From the NCBI GenBank assembly GCA_022393335.1, contig JAJEKB010018971.1:35163-99162 (forward strand): a stretch of 64,000 bases of DNA, given 5' to 3'. Origin of the DNA: Macrotrachela quadricornifera. Its lineage: Eukaryota > Rotifera > Eurotatoria > Philodinida > Philodinidae. The translations under genes and the position numbers were made by a program. Below the pieces are notes generated by a model. That model was not told the DNA's origin. It saw only the letters and a program-made list of their open reading frames with translations, and searched no databases. Position 1 is the stretch's first letter, and every line of letters begins with the position of its first letter. Shown here piece after piece: positions 35,181 through 49,400 of this stretch.

Positions 35181-37541
35181 CTTTAACAATAATATATAAT
35201 TTTCTTTTCAAATTTTACTGTATAATTCTACATTTTATCACTAAGCAACTACCTTTAAAATTTAAGATACTTTATACTAATGACATCTATAATTTTGATT
35301 ATTTATAAATTATACAAAATAAATATTGAATTTTTTTGAATTATTCATTAAAATTGAAAAAAATTATTTTTTTTTAAATATGCAAAATTGAAGAAGTAAA
35401 TTAACAAATCAAAATTCAGATAATTTCCTCTCTGCATCTATTTTTAAAACATTTGTAGTAATATTATTAAGCTAGCTGATATGATGACGCATTTGACATC
35501 GAACGAACGAACGAACGAACGAACAATCGAGCAAACATATGAAAGTACTGGAGATTTTTTCTTTCGTTCCCCTAGTATATTCTAATCCTGATGATTACGT
35601 AATTTTTCTTTTTCTATTAAATTCATTACTTGCTTGTTCTATCATTTTCGTTTATATTTGATTAGATATTCTGTAAGGTATGGTAATAATTCTTTTTGTC
35701 TTTGAATAATTATTTTTGATTATTTTTCTTCTTATGTTTTTTTCTTTCTCTTTTTTTTATCGAAAGACGTGACTTTTTTCGATTATGAAGGTAGATCAGC
35801 AGTTGATATCGTTAACCTTCATTTCATTGATTTTGGATATTTTATATTTTGTCGATTTTACTAAGCATGTTTGTCATTGTAGTTCATAATCTAAATCAGT
35901 CTATATCATCATCATTTTGCATTTTTTTTTTCGTTTCTTTCGCGTACTTTTGATTAAGTTGAGAATAATAAATATAGATAACTTTTCGTGTAAATATAAG
36001 TACATTTATTTTCAAGAGGTATACTTTTTTTTGCTTACAAAAAGTTTGAATGTCTTTTGTTTTTTATTATTTTTTTTTTTGTTTAACTTATTTTACTCGG
36101 TATAATAGTGATAAGAAATATCTTGGTAATTATTTTTCTTTCGTATAGAAAAATAGTATTGGAGAAAGAAATAGCGAGAGAAGGAAAAACCACATTTCTT
36201 CTTTATATCTATATATATGCAAAGATGGTGATGCTAGTAGATACTGGCGGTGACGGTAGTGATGGCTTATATCGATCTAGGGTATACAAACTGAAGAGAG
36301 AGAATGCGATATTTACATTCTTGTCTGTCTATAGTAACGAGATAGACGACGACGGCTACTAGGAAGAAGAAAAAGAAGAACAGATACACGATCATACCAT
36401 GTGGGGATGCCCCACATCGTATTGGTACACATCTTATATACTTGTTTCGCATGTCGATTGCTTCTGTTGATTTTAAGCTACATAGTTCTGCCACCTTTTT
36501 ATCCCATATGGACAAAATGATTGTTTATTGACATTTTCTGTTCTTTTTCTTTATAGTCATCTAATACGATAGATAGAGACAGGAAAAAGTACGATTAATA
36601 TTTGCAGTCTCTTTTTATACATAAAGAAAAGTACTTCTAATGACTTGTATATAATACATCAATGAAATATTCGTTGTTTTTCTAACATAGACCTTTTCTT
36701 TTATCATACATCAATTTGTTAAGTGTTTCATCCGATTATGATCATTAAGAGAAACAAAAAAAAACATTGAATATTTGCATAAACCGATAATTTTTTTTGT
36801 TTCTTTTCAGAAATACTTTATAAACTTTCTTCATTTCGTTTTTTTCTCAATGTCTTATTAGTAATGTCGTCATTGTATTTTCATTGAGTGGCCTACGCAC
36901 TATAATACACCTGTGCACTATCATTCTATATAGTTGTCCTATTTCTATCCTTCCTTCTTAACATTATATATATATATACGGGTGATGCACAATATTTAAA
37001 TCATAGACTAGGAAAAAATATAGAAAGAAAAGTATTTTATGTTTTTTATTAATTTTTTCAAATTAAGACAATATAAATAATAATTTTTAAAAAAAAGTAA
37101 CTAAAATAGAATGAGTTATACTTGTTAAATTATAACGAGTAAATTGTCATTTATATTTACTTGACTTAGTTTCTTTTATCTTCTATAATAGAATACAGGT
37201 CATGTAATGTTGATATTTTGATGTGTGAGAATAATATAATTTTTATTGACAAAAAAGAAAAAACATCAAAAATTTTTTTTTTTTATTCTCTAATAAATGT
37301 TTGCATATGCGTCAAGAGTTACACTTTGTGTGTTATTCTCTAATAAAAAGAGAAACCAGAGCAAATAGAGATTTTTCATTTTATCAAAAATACCCAAATG
37401 ATTACTCTATTAACTATAATAAGAATATAATAACAAAAACTTCTTTATATTATCATGCAATTGAATATAAATAGTGAAAAGAATATAATCATTTTTTTTT
37501 ATTTTGAATTTTTATTAAAGATTAAAATAAAAGAGAGAATA
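35181..37541. other. Divergent intergenic region upstream of EFCAB5-like and SPATS2-like genes
   Basis: 2.36 kb holding both promoters. It contains a (CGAA)n tract at 35501-35524, a hairpin ATGTGGGG-ATG-CCCCACAT at 36399-36417, and T-rich tracts. ORFs near 35.9-36.5 kb overlap on both strands, use homopolymers and lack domain signatures. No gene supported. Confidence 0.5.
35501..35524. repeat. (CGAA)n microsatellite
   Basis: Six tandem GAAC/CGAA units upstream of the EFCAB5-like gene. Confidence 0.9.
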
Positions 37542-39920
37542 ATGCCACGAAAAAATGCCATGCGTGATAATGTATCTGCTGTTCGTTCTCGATTACCTCA
37601 TTTATCTAATCTTTCACGTGAAAAAATTGAACTTGCATTACTTTATTATGAATCAAATGTGGATGAAACAGTCGAAGCATTTAAAAGAAGTATGAATTTT
37701 TTTTTTGTTGTTGTTATCAATATTTTTATAATTGAATATAAAATTTTCTTTTTTATTTACTTAGATGGAGCAATTGAAGCTCTTAGTGGTTGGACTGAAA
37801 TGAATAATGGACGCGGAACTGTAAGATTCTTTTTTTTTTATTTTGATAAAAATCAAAACAAAGTATGAAATTATTTTTAGGGTTCAACTAAACGTACAAA
37901 TAATAAATCTGCTAATCGTGATAATAAATCATCACCACAAATACCTCCATCAAATGGCATTTTACGACCATCACAGCGTGTTTCAAATATATTTCAAACA
38001 TTTGCTGAAGGCGGCATACCAACAAGTACTACTAATGGTATATAAATGATTTTAATATAATAAAAAACAATCGACATTTATACAGAAAGTGTTTCATGAA
38101 AAAAGATATGATAACATTATAATTAGTATATAATTATGTCATCAAATGATGAGATATTTTTTTAATACTATGATATACCATCTATAATGTTATAATGTAT
38201 TTATAGTGAATCACTTGCTATAAAAATATCAAAAATAAAACTTTTCTTTTATGAAATTTTATTTTTGTTTTAGAAAATACAATAATGTCTAGTACAACAA
38301 ATGGTTCATTATTCCTTGAACAATCGTATCCATCAACTAATCTTTCATTTCATCCATGTACTAGTGAAGGTAAAATATTTTTTTATATAAATTAATAGTT
38401 TTAGTTTTATTTTTATGTTTTTAGATTTAACAACAAATCAATCTCAATCATTATTAAATGGTAATGAATCAATTCAAAATGAATTTTATGATACATCTAA
38501 TGCAACAACAAATAGTTCAATAACAACAGATGAAATAAATTTATTAACTAATCATATTAATCAAGATAATGATATTACAAATGAAATAAATGAAAAATCA
38601 AAACATCGAAAAAGTACAAGTAGTCGTAATGGTTCAATATCATCAACGACATTAAATCATGAACAAATTCAACAAACAGTATCCATTGATAATGAACAAC
38701 CAAATACTAATTCACCCTCATTAATAACTACTACAACAGTAACAAAACCTTCTTTATCTTCTTCTTCAAATACATCAACATTTAGTAATAACAGAAAAAG
38801 TAAGAAAATAATCGATTTGCTTCTTCTTTTTTTTTTGTTTCATAATAATAAAAGAATCAAATTTTCTTTTTTTTTTTCTAGTCCTTACAAAATCTACTAA
38901 AGATCTTCAACGTCAAACATCAACATTAACTAATGTAGAATTAACATTTGAAAATGAAATAAAATCTTCCATAAAACGCATAGATGATGTATTCAAACAA
39001 ATCTATGATATAATTAAGCAACGTGAAGTTGAACTTTATTTAGAAATGGATCAAGTTAAAGAACAAGGTTTAAATATAATACATCGTCGACAACAACGTG
39101 CAATTGAATTACGTCAACGTATAGATCGTTGTGATCGTCTTGAACCAATAGAAATAGATAATCTTCGTAATGATATTAAACAATTTGTTACTGAGCGTCG
39201 GTATGATTTAGGTGAAGAATTAACATCATTACATCGTTTTCAATATGATCAAACATTAGTAGAAGGATTAAAAAATTTTGGAACAGTTTTAAGAATTGAT
39301 AGAAATTATGATCGAGCACGTACTGCATCAACATCATCGGCATTAATAGAACAAAATGGTACAACACCGACAACAGCAACAACGACAACAACATTGGAAA
39401 ATATTTTACCGAATAAATTAATAGAAAATGTACAAACACCATTAACAAATGGACATGTATCATCATCAAATGAATTTACTTCATTTAATAATCAACAACC
39501 ATTACCACAGAGAATTATAAATAAAAAACATATGAATGGTAATATTGCCGGTGATTATTATCAAAATTCTCATACTACATCAAAAACAAATGGTTATCAT
39601 CAATATAATAATGATGAATCACATAATTATCAAAGTATATAGAAAGAATAAAAAAGAAATCTGTTTTAAAAATTTTTATCTCTTTAGCTGTAAATCGTCG
39701 TCGATTGCAACCACGACCACAACAACAACAACAACAACAACACCAACAACAACAGCAACAGCAACAATATTCTCAATATCATAATGGAAATGCTCGTCGA
39801 GCACGTCCAACACCATCATCTAATCATAATCATCGTAATGGTTTAAATAACAGTGAAATAACAAATACCTATCGTCATCCTCGTCCGCCTCAAACAATAG
39901 TTTCTCCTATAAGCAATTAG
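37542..39920 (+). CDS. SPATS2: SPATS2-family RNA-associated protein
   Basis: SPATS2/SPATS2L proteins are cytoplasmic, RNA-associated and linked to spermatogenesis and stress granules. Exons: 37542-37689, 37765-37820, 37881-38037, 38274-38369, 38425-38799, 38882-39634, 39688-39920; 1818 nt, 605 aa. I chose MPRKNAMRDNVSAVRSR over the upstream in-frame ATG at 37455 because vertebrate SPATS2 begins with a similar MPRK-x-DNVNAVRS. The N-terminal UBA-like helix (KIELALLYYESNVDETVEAF) is diagnostic. A long Ser/Thr/Asn-rich linker leads to the conserved coiled-coil region (KSSIKRIDDVFKQIYDIIKQ, LRNDIKQFVTERRYD). The tail is Gln/Arg-rich (RARPTP, RHPRPPQ) with a polyglutamine tract, typical of RNA-binding regions. 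The large third intron (38038-38273) is featureless. Confidence 0.85.
39720..39767 (+). repeat. CAA/CAG run encoding a Gln-rich tract in the SPATS2-like protein
   Basis: Seven CAA codons, one CAC (His), then eight CAA/CAG codons in the last exon. Confidence 0.9.
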
Positions 39921-40479
39921 AAAAAGAAAACGTGTATTTTTATTTTATCATTAAAATTATGTGTATATTATTGATCTCTATTCTTCAATTTTAGCGTGTT
40001 TTAAACATGTTTTTCTTCTTCTTATTGACATATTTATTCTCTTTATATATTTACAATGATTTTGATTACAACAAAACAAAACATAATATACGCATATTTA
40101 TTCTTTTCTTTTTTATTCTCTGGTCAATATCATATTGTTTGACTTTTTATTTCTATGCAACTAAGTTTTTTTTTTATCTTTAACCATTTTTTTTTCTTTT
40201 GTTTTGCGTCTCTTGGAGAATTGATTATGGTGCTGTTATTGCTTTATTATATATATGTATGTGAAACAACGTCCGTTTTTAAGCTCAATTTCGTTGGGAG
40301 AAAAAAAAAAATGTTTGTTTTATTTCTTTTTTGATATTTATTATGTTTCATTTTTTGTTTTCACAAGTGTATCTAACAAGAAGAATATGATGAAATGATT
40401 TTTTTTTCTATTATCCAAAAAAAAAAACAGAGCAAAATCAAAAGATGTTTATTAATTTTAAGTTTTTCTTTTGTCTTTA
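39921..40479. other. Convergent intergenic, T-rich
   Basis: 560 bases between the stop codons of the SPATS2-like gene and the converging LRR gene, probably both 3'UTRs. Homopolymer-rich; nothing else seen. Confidence 0.45.
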
Positions 40480-43400
40480 TTACTTCTGCTTTTTAAGATT
40501 TAATTTTGGTAATGGAGTAATGAATTGACTAAAAATATTCATTTGATTTTATTTATTTTTTGAATGAATTGAATTTATTTAAATTAACTTACAGATAACT
40601 AACAGAACCTTTTTTTTCAATTTTCTTCAAATAATTCCAAAGAATAAAATGAAGAGTTTTATCAAGAGTAATACCAGCGTCCTATTAGAAATAAATTCAA
40701 ATTTGATGAGTACGGTCACACTATTAAGTCCAAACTATATGCATCATGTACGGAGACCTATAGAGCATGATATTTCTGTGATCTGCCCTGCGAAAAATCT
40801 TGTAACCTAAATTATCTTGTCCTGCATTCTTATAACCTGCAGATCTCTAATTATATAGGTTCTAATGAGTGGTAAATACCTGAAAATAATTTTAGTCACT
40901 ATCTTTTTACTGTTAAAATACTAATAGTACTCTTTTTAGAGTATCCATAGCACATAAAGATCTACACGATCTTTATAGTTTCGAGTCAAAAGTAATTAAA
41001 AATTTAATGATTTTTCCTTGTTAGTATTGTCTTTAGTTTGTATAAACACAATACAATAAAAGTTAATCTCGATTCTTGCATGATGAAATTTTATTCGTAC
41101 TAATATCCAATATTATCAATAGAATTCTGTGAATCACTATATTCAAACTCTCCCACTTATCATGTACATGAATAATTTAATAGCATTCATAGTATAAACT
41201 ATTCTCTCTTTCAATAAAAGATAGTCTTTTTAATTCTAACAATCAGTCTATCTTAAACATCATCGAAATTTGTCTTAGACACTATTTCTGTTTAAATAAA
41301 TAAATTTTAAAAGATATACTTTAACAGCACTTGGAAAATCAATAACATAGATTGAATATGTTAAATATCCATGTTCTTCTTGATCCCATTTTTTAAGTGC
41401 TTTAGCAAAATCATATCCACCTTCTTTAGCCATTCGAGCAAGAATTTTAAATGGATCTCGTTGAAATATTGCATGTAATGATTTCGTATCAAGATATCGT
41501 AAATCAATATCATCCATAATAGTAAAACCAGATACTTTTAATAAAATCTAAGAAAATAAATCTTTCGTTTTTTTTTTGAAATTTATATTACCTAATGGAT
41601 ATGATCGTCCTAATCTTCCTCTTATTCCACCATGTATAACTTCAAGTGGTCTTATATATTGATTAATTTGTGTATATAAATCAAGAAAATCATCATTAAT
41701 AAGAACATTCTTAAAATAAATTTTTGTTTTTTCTTTTTACTAAAAGAAAAAGAAAATTTTACTTCAATATTAAGATATTCAACTTGACTTTTAATATGAT
41801 CAATTGCTTTTAAAAGAACAAGAGAACCAAATGTACCAATATTATTATTACCAAACTTTAATTATATATAATAAGTCTTTCTTTTTTCTTTTGGTATTGT
41901 CAATCAATAATTAACATATTCTTACCCAAAGTTTTTTTAATCGACGATTTATTTCAAGTTTTGATGCAAATATATCTGCTCCATCTTTTTCAATACGATT
42001 ATTTGACACATCAAGTTCAATTAATGTTTCATTATTTGATAACATATTTGCAATAAGTATTGCACCTTGATTACCCAATCCATTCATCATCAAATCAAGT
42101 CTTTCAAGTGATTGATTATTCTTTGATTGATATATATATAGAACAGAATATACATATATATATATATATATATTAAATTTCATTACTTTTAAACTATTAC
42201 ATATAGGACGTATATCATTATCACGAATCATATTCCAACTTAAATCAAGAATTCTTAATTCAGGTGCGTCTTCTAATTTAAAGAAAAAAAAAATCTAATA
42301 AAATTATTTTAATAAACTTTTTAAAATATTAACTTAATATTAATCCGAGATTTTTACATGTTATTGTACTAAGTTGATTTCTACTAAGATATAATTCTTC
42401 AAGCATATCACCTCCCTTAAATAATCAAAATAATTTTAATAGAAAAAAAAAAAAAGATTTTTCTTAATTACTTGAAGAATTTTCTTAAGAATTATTCCAT
42501 CTGAATCAATAAGTTCGCATGCTAAATAGAAAATAAAATTGTTTTTTTCTCAAATAAAATTTTTCATTACATGATAAATTTAATTTTTTAATAATTGAGA
42601 TTTTTGTTTCCTCATTTATAAATAATGAAGATAAAATATCAATTCCTTCTGTTTTTATAGGATTTTTTGACATATCCTTCAAAAAAAAATACAGAAAAGA
42701 ATTAGTTTTCTTCAATTTAAACGTTTTTTTTAATCTGACAAGTTCTTCAATTGTATAACTATCTTTTAATGTTTCTTGAAGATAAACACAACCTTGTGCA
42801 GTAATATTATTATTAGATAAACGAATACATTTCATTTTTGTATGAATCTATATATATATATTGATATAGACAATAGAAAATTAAATAAATAAATTCTATA
42901 TATCTACTCGTAATGCAAGACAAATAGCTTTTAGATCAAGATCATTTATTGACATTTCAGATAGATCAAGTATATTAGAATTTAATCCTTCAATAACAGT
43001 ATTCAATGGATGAATATGATATTGTTTACATGTTTGAAGATATACTTGAATAGGATCTTGTTTATTTATAAATATATCTGAAAAAGAAATTGAAAAATTT
43101 AAGTTTCTTTTTTTTTGCTTATAGTTACCTATATCATTTAATTCTGAATTATAATCTGTATCATTAAAATCAATTTCATTAAGAATACGTTTATATTTAA
43201 TATTTTTCTTTTCAGAATTAATATCAAAATTTATTTGATATTGTTCATGAAATAAATCAGGTAGAGAACGTGGTCGAAATTTATAAGTAAATATATTAGA
43301 TAGATTACAAGTAAGTAATTGTGTATGAATATCATTATTTGATAATAAAGCATGAGCTGGAACAAATGTATAAAGAAGAGGATGAACAAGATCACCTGTG

Positions 43401-43527
43401 TATTCTCTATTATATACATATTTGATTGAATATTATGCAAAGATTGAATGTAAATCAACCTGCGTTGTGTTTTATCACGTTCATTTCGTGCTTTAAGAAC
43501 TTGTCGATAGCCTTCATTGCATAACAT
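40480..43527 (-). CDS. Leucine-rich-repeat protein (ribonuclease-inhibitor-type, LRRC74-like)
   Basis: Exons (minus): 43527-43460 (open upstream to an acceptor at 43536), 43406-43129, 43077-42908, 42847-42740, 42676-42571, 42521-42472, 42415-42334, 42272-42187, 42120-41926, 41855-41763, 41709-41592, 41534-41320, 40681-40593, 40528-40480; 1707 nt, 568 aa from the first in-frame ATG. Repeats of the long RI type are clear: CIRLSNNNITAQGCVYLQET, LEELYLSRNQLS, LRILDLSWNMIRDNDIRPIC, LERLDLMMNGLGNQGAILIA, LIELDVSNNRIEKDGADIFA. The C-terminal part (LLKVSGFTIMDDIDLRY is read partly as intron; FDAKALKKWD-like helices) resembles the calcium-binding-like end of LRRC74 proteins. A 5' exon may be missing, since the first exon is preceded by a good acceptor in a compatible frame. 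Likely a protein-interaction scaffold; exact orthology not settled. Intron 40682-41319 is featureless. Confidence 0.7.
42121..42186. repeat. Intronic (TA)n microsatellite
   Basis: A short LRR-gene intron made largely of TA dinucleotides (about 42153-42173). Confidence 0.8.
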
Positions 43528-43539
43528 TTCTTTTTCTAA

Positions 43540-44917
43540 GAAAGATAAAGAAGAAACAAAGAAAAAAAAGAAAGCGCAGAAAAATAGTTATGTTACTTAG
43601 AGAATTTAAATTTGAAGAAGAATCAAATACATTTGATATCGTCTTTTTATTTTTTATTTTTTGCTCTATAATTTACTAGAATAATACCATTTAAGAAAGG
43701 TATAATCATCAATGCGTGTTAGTTTATGTAGTATTATGAATGAAAATTTTTCTAGAATATATTTTTATTTTGTAATTGGCATTGTGTGCTAAATCGAGCA
43801 CAACGAGACGTTTATATATGAAAAATATGATTGAGTTTCTAAATGATTATCATCATTTTTCTCTGATTTAGGTTATAATAAGTGATAAAATCTAACAAAT
43901 TTGATAAAGATTTTTGAATGTTTTCAATTATTTGTAAGATTTTTTAAATTTATTTCTAGATCTATATGATTTCATACAAACAAATCAATTTCCAGATGCG
44001 AAAAATTATCATAAATAATGAATATGTCACTAATGAGAAAATACATCTGTTATTTTCTATCGTCTATAGCCATAATCCATCAATTAATTTAACGAACCAT
44101 TCTTGCCCCATATAATAAGTATCGTTTATCATCGTCATACGAAATCATTTTAAATGTCATTGTAATAGCAATTGTTCTCAACTATTCTATAACATTTACA
44201 ACCAATTTCTATTCGATTATTTACATATATAAGTATATATTATATTTCATTAAATATTTCTTGAGAATATGTTTTCATTATTTTTCTATGAAATATGAAG
44301 CATATCTTTTCTACTTCTCAAATTGTAACAAAAAGAAAAATATCTCTTATGCATTTATAATGAAGTTGAAAAAAAATGCAAAGATATTTAACATAATAGA
44401 TATGTCGAGAAGATTCTTCTATGATTCAATAATCTACATTAAAAATCTCTGACATTAATTCTTACATCTTTTTCATTGATTAATATATTTTCTATATGTA
44501 GATGTCACTAGATTCCAAGTTGACTTATTTACCATCCATCAAAATCCATTTTTTGCCCTTGACACTATTGCCAATCAATAAGTAGTAAATGTGTGTATGC
44601 AATACAATATTCACTCACATTCTCATCATACAGTATAACCGCAGGAAGAACCTGACGACGCATGAAAGCAGCAAAAGAAATGAATGATTTCGATGAACGA
44701 ACGAACGCGACGACGCGACCTCGCAGAAGGTTAATACATGCATTCATATGCATATGTAACGTGATGCTTTTTTTTCTATACATCGACAGGAAACGAAAGT
44801 GTTGTGCGTCCACAATGATCTGTCCCGACGTCGCGACACTTGATAAATCATATAACTATTTATAATTTTATTTTATTTTAGATAATTCTTCCTTTTTTTT
44901 TCTCTGTTTTTAATTTC
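43540..44917. promoter_or_regulatory. Divergent upstream region of the LRR gene and the STK17-like kinase
   Basis: 1.38 kb between two divergent genes. A GC-richer patch at 44640-44830 contains GAACGAACGAACGCGACGACG and a pyrimidine tract leads to an acceptor (ttaatttcag) two bases before the kinase ATG. Overlapping ORFs at 44565-44865 look like chance. The exon upstream of the LRR gene's first exon may lie near 43605-43675. Confidence 0.4.
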
Positions 44918-44921
44918 AGCC

Positions 44922-46483
44922 ATGTTACATGATGTGTGTCATAGTCAAACACCTACTCGTACACGTAATCCACTTTTTCGACATCGATTACATGTAAGTA
45001 TTCAGTTCATATAAAAACAACCAAAGAAAAAAAGAAAATTTTTTTTTGTCATTTTTACTCTAGTTTATTTAACTAATTAAATATATTTATTTTTTGCTAA
45101 AGAATAAAAAAAGAAAAAGAGAAGTAGATATTTTTTTTTCTTTGCCGTGTACATTTGTGCATGATTTGATAATTTATTTTTTTTTTTATTAAATATATAT
45201 AATATTTTGAATTTCTTATTTTAGAATTCTCCGAGTCCAGCATCATCAGTTCTCTCATTGACACCATCGTTAACAACAGGCATGATTCAGTCGGCAGCAC
45301 CCGGTGAATTTTCCCATCGTTGTGCTACAGTACCTTTTGATTCAATTTATAGTATAACTGAAGATCTTTGTCGGTAAGAAATAAACAAACAAATATTCAT
45401 TTTTATTTTATATTAATAAAATAAATAATTTTTTTTTCCTAGTGGTCGTTTTTCATCAGTTAAAAAATGTGTAAAAAAAGATTCATCTGATCAAATATAT
45501 GCAGCTAAAATAATAAAAAAACGTAATATACAACATGCACTTAATGAATTACGTATACTTCAATTATCACATAAACATCCAAATTTTGTTACACTTTATC
45601 AAGTATTTGATTTACCAACTGAAGCTATTTTTATTCTTGAATATGCTAAACAAGGAGATTTACAATTAGCACTTGAATTAGAAGGTTGTTTAGAAGAAAT
45701 TCAAGCTATACATGTTACTAAACAAGTTTTAGAAGCTGTTGCTTTTCTTCATGATAATAAAATAGTTCATCTTGATATTAAAGTAATTAAAGACGAAAAA
45801 AAAAATTTTTTAATCTATATGAAATATTTTATATAGCCACAAAATATTCTTCTTATGGAAAAATGGCCAAGTACACAAATAAAATTATGTGATTTTGGTC
45901 TTTCGCGTGTATTAACGAATCAACGTTTATTAGAAATGTCGGGTACAACAGATTTTCTAGGTAAAAATATTTTGATTTTCTTTTATTTTTCTTATAATTA
46001 ATATTATTATTTTTAAGCACCTGAAGTTGTTAATTATGAACCATTAACATGTGCTACTGATATGTGGAATATTGGTGTATTAATTTATGTACTTGTTACT
46101 GGTCATACACCATTTGGTGGTTCTACAAAATTAGATACACAAAATAATATAACACATTGTATACTTGATTTTCCATCGGATTTATTTGGAAAAATTTCAA
46201 AAAAATGTATTGATCTTATTAAAAAATTAATTGTACGAATAGCAAAGTAAATAATTAAAGATTTTATATTTTATTTATTTTTTTTATTTAAAAAAAAAAT
46301 TAAAATAGAGGTCGAGCAACAGTTCATGAATCACTTAAACATTCATGGATATGTTTTAATGAAGATATAACATTAACAAATGAACAAATAATTGATTCAT
46401 TTGATGATGAAGAAGAAGGAGATGTTATAGACGAAGAAATTGATGAATTAACACATGAAGTTAATGCTCAAAGTTTCAATTGA
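44922..46483 (+). CDS. STK17: Serine/threonine kinase, STK17/DRAK (DAP-kinase-related) type
   Basis: DRAK kinases are nuclear/cytoplasmic Ser/Thr kinases of the death-associated family. Exons: 44922-44993, 45225-45373, 45443-45782, 45837-45960, 46018-46246, 46309-46483; 1089 nt, 362 aa. Catalytic features are present: Lys in YAAKIIKKR, helix-C Glu in LNELRILQLS, IVHLDIKPQNILLM, DFGLSRVL, SGTTDFLAPEV, DMWNIGVLIYVLVTGHTPFG and HSWICF at the end of the kinase fold. HLD instead of HRD, and the DMW-S/N-IGVL-YV-L-TG run, point to the DRAK/DAPK branch. The glycine loop reads LCRGRFSSV, with Cys where LG-G-F kinases have the first Gly. The N-terminus is Ser/Thr-rich and the C-terminus acidic (DDEEEGDVIDEEIDE); no calmodulin-binding or death domain. 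An acceptor sits directly before the ATG, implying a spliced leader or a non-coding first exon. Confidence 0.85.
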
Positions 46484-49400
46484 AATAATTCTTTTTTTTT
46501 TCTTTTCTCCGAACAAAATTTTTCTTTTTGACAGTATTGAATGAACCATCTTTTTTTTCTGTGTGATAAGTTGCAGTGTTGTGCGTGTGTGTGTATTAGA
46601 TAATCAAAGATCAAAAACTGTACGTTCTTATCTTTTTTTTTTCGTTTGTTTATTCTTGTTCTTTACGCAATTTTTTTTGTCTTCTACTCAAAATTCTCTC
46701 TCAGATATCTTTTTTTTTCATAAACATTATGACAAACAGCTAAAAATTAGTAGTGTTTTTTTTTGCTACGATCTTATTGTACTTTATTCATCTCAGGGAT
46801 TATATTGATTTGAGAAATAAGCAGCTACAAGATCTGTTTCTTTTTTTTCTTTTTCTTTTTTGTTGTGTTATTGTTCTTCTTTTTTTTTGTTTCTTTGTTG
46901 TTATTGTCGTTGACTTTGTCAATACGCCAATGAACCTTAACATCATAGGTGTCTATGTACAAGTTAAGTAACAGAGAAAAAAAAAGATTAAGTTAATTTA
47001 GATTGAATGATATGATGTTAGAACGAAAAAAACGATTCTTATGTGAAAAGTATTTAGTGAAAAAAATAAATCCTTGAAATTTAAGATAAAATTCTCTTTA
47101 TCAAAAAAATCGAATAGAATCTTTTTTTTTTCTTAATAAGAATAGCATCAACTCAATGGTATGTACATTAATCTAATTTAGCAAAGTAAATATTCAGTAT
47201 TCAATTTACTAAGTGTTCTTAAATGATATGCAGTAAGAACATACATATCTCCTTCTGCAAATATTGGCTTATATAGGTACTCATTGAATTCTTTTAAACT
47301 GTATTGGCTAGCATATTAAGATTGCTTTATCAGTAAGATGATGCATGCAATACTGTCTTAGCCTTACAATGAGTAATAAAAATTGATCAATTTATTTTGT
47401 TATACTAATGCAAATGGTACAAACTAAATGTACATGAATTATATTTTAATATTACTAATTCATAATCGAACTACGGAAGATTGTGCTTGCCCTAAGTGAT
47501 AAGGAAACAATATTTAAAAAAAACCTAGATTTTGGCAAATAGAAATGCATAACACCAAAAATTTCATGTTCACTCACTTGATCGTACTTTCAAATTAATT
47601 CGATTATATCTAAAGTAATAAAGACTCATAGTATCATTCTTACCTCCTTATTGTCTGTATCATCGTTGTAATCATAAGATGTCCTCTAAATCACTTTCCA
47701 TAACAATGCCATTTTTATTCCAAATTACTCTTATTGGACAGTGCATTGGCAAACTTTATCATTATATTATATTTATTATTGCATTGATGATTAGTAGTAT
47801 GTTTGCTAAAAATTTAGTATTCCTATTAACTTATTAACAGATAGAGAATCATTACATATGATCACAGTAAATCATTATGCATAAATCAATATCAAAGCTG
47901 AATAGGTTGTAAAATGATGTATTTATGAAAGTTGAAGATTAATGATTACTTAAGAAATTTCATGTACATTTTGATTGAAACATGGTTTTGAGTATTTTTA
48001 ACTAATGATATTCAAAATTATAGTTGAGGACTCTGATGTCTAACTAGTATGCAATAAGGTTTTACCAAGCTGCAAATTTTGCAAGCCAGAAATGTTTCAC
48101 TATCAAAGTTTGGTATTTTACCTAAAATGCAATGCATTTGATATGGATTTATGTGATGGACATTGATCAGATAGTGGACCTTTGCTGAAATGATTGAATG
48201 ATGCTTCAAATTATGTCACCTCAACTTGTTGCATCTGTAATATGTGACTGAGGAGTCAGGAGTGAGTCTCCCAAAAGGTTCTCTGCAAGCAGCTAAGAGA
48301 TTATTTGATTAAATTTGCGAACGAGATGCTTTTTAATAGTTTCAGAATCATAAAACAGTACTCAATTAATTCCCTGAACAACCGATAGAATTTGAAAAAG
48401 AATATGATGTTCGATTAGAATCTCACATGCTCTGTAAGCCTGAAAAAAAATACGTATGATCAACTCAGTACGACTTGTCTGTGAAGATAAAAAATGTTTT
48501 TTATACTACTTATGCTTTTACATATGAAAACTGAGAATTTATAGTGAAGTGTTTGCGTGTTATTCTTTCTGTCACTATTTGGTATTTTCTGAGCTATGTT
48601 GATAAAGGATGACGAGGAGTATGATCTAGGTATCACAGCTGTACATGTCATATGATGATCAAAATAGTTACGTTTTACTGTAAAAGCGATTGATAGTTTC
48701 GAAGTGAAACATAATATTTGCACCATCTTCAGTTGGTGAAGTAGAAAAATAGGTAGAACAATTAGACGGCTTACATGATTAAAGGTGATTCAAGATATAC
48801 ATGAACAATAGAACTTCATAGAATTTTTGTCGATTAGTATTTGAACTAATCCAAATCTAACGATCGTATATTGTGTAATCAGAGCTAACAAGATCTTCAG
48901 TCGATGACAAAAGTTTAAACAGATTTATTTTTTTCAAATATTTTTTATATTTATTCTCTTATTTTTTCTTTCACATGAACAACCACTAATCTAAGTTAAA
49001 TGATGATACAGATTATTATGAAAGGAAGGATGAGGGTGAGAGTGTATTCGAACTGCCAATGAGAAATCTAAAGACCTACACAAGATTCAGAAGTTTGAAG
49101 TTGATTATTCGGGGCTTAGGGGTATATCAATCTAAGCTAGAAGTGATCTTTCTGGCAATTTCTGTAAAAAACAAGTTTTTTTTGTTTTCTTTTTGATAAG
49201 AAACCATTTTTCTCCACTTAGAAAATTGACGGTGAAAATCGAAACTCTTTAGTTGCTTCTGTTCTTGAGTTATTCTAAAAATATGACCATTCATATAATC
49301 ATGACATACCATAAAAAACAGCCCTTTTATCTTTTTTTAGAAATTTCATAAATATGATATTGGTTGAATATTGATAAAATAGTATAGATAAATAGAGCAC

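Noticed and set aside
36108..36515. Overlapping ORFs of 82-84 codons on both strands
   Set aside because: Composition follows (TA), (GA) and homopolymer runs; no domain, no splice context.
46563..46971. ORFs rich in Phe and Leu after the kinase
   Set aside because: They translate poly-T tracts, typical of a U-rich 3'UTR.
48460..48726. 88-codon minus-strand ORF in a long intergenic stretch
   Set aside because: No domain, no neighbouring exon with compatible phase, ordinary base composition.
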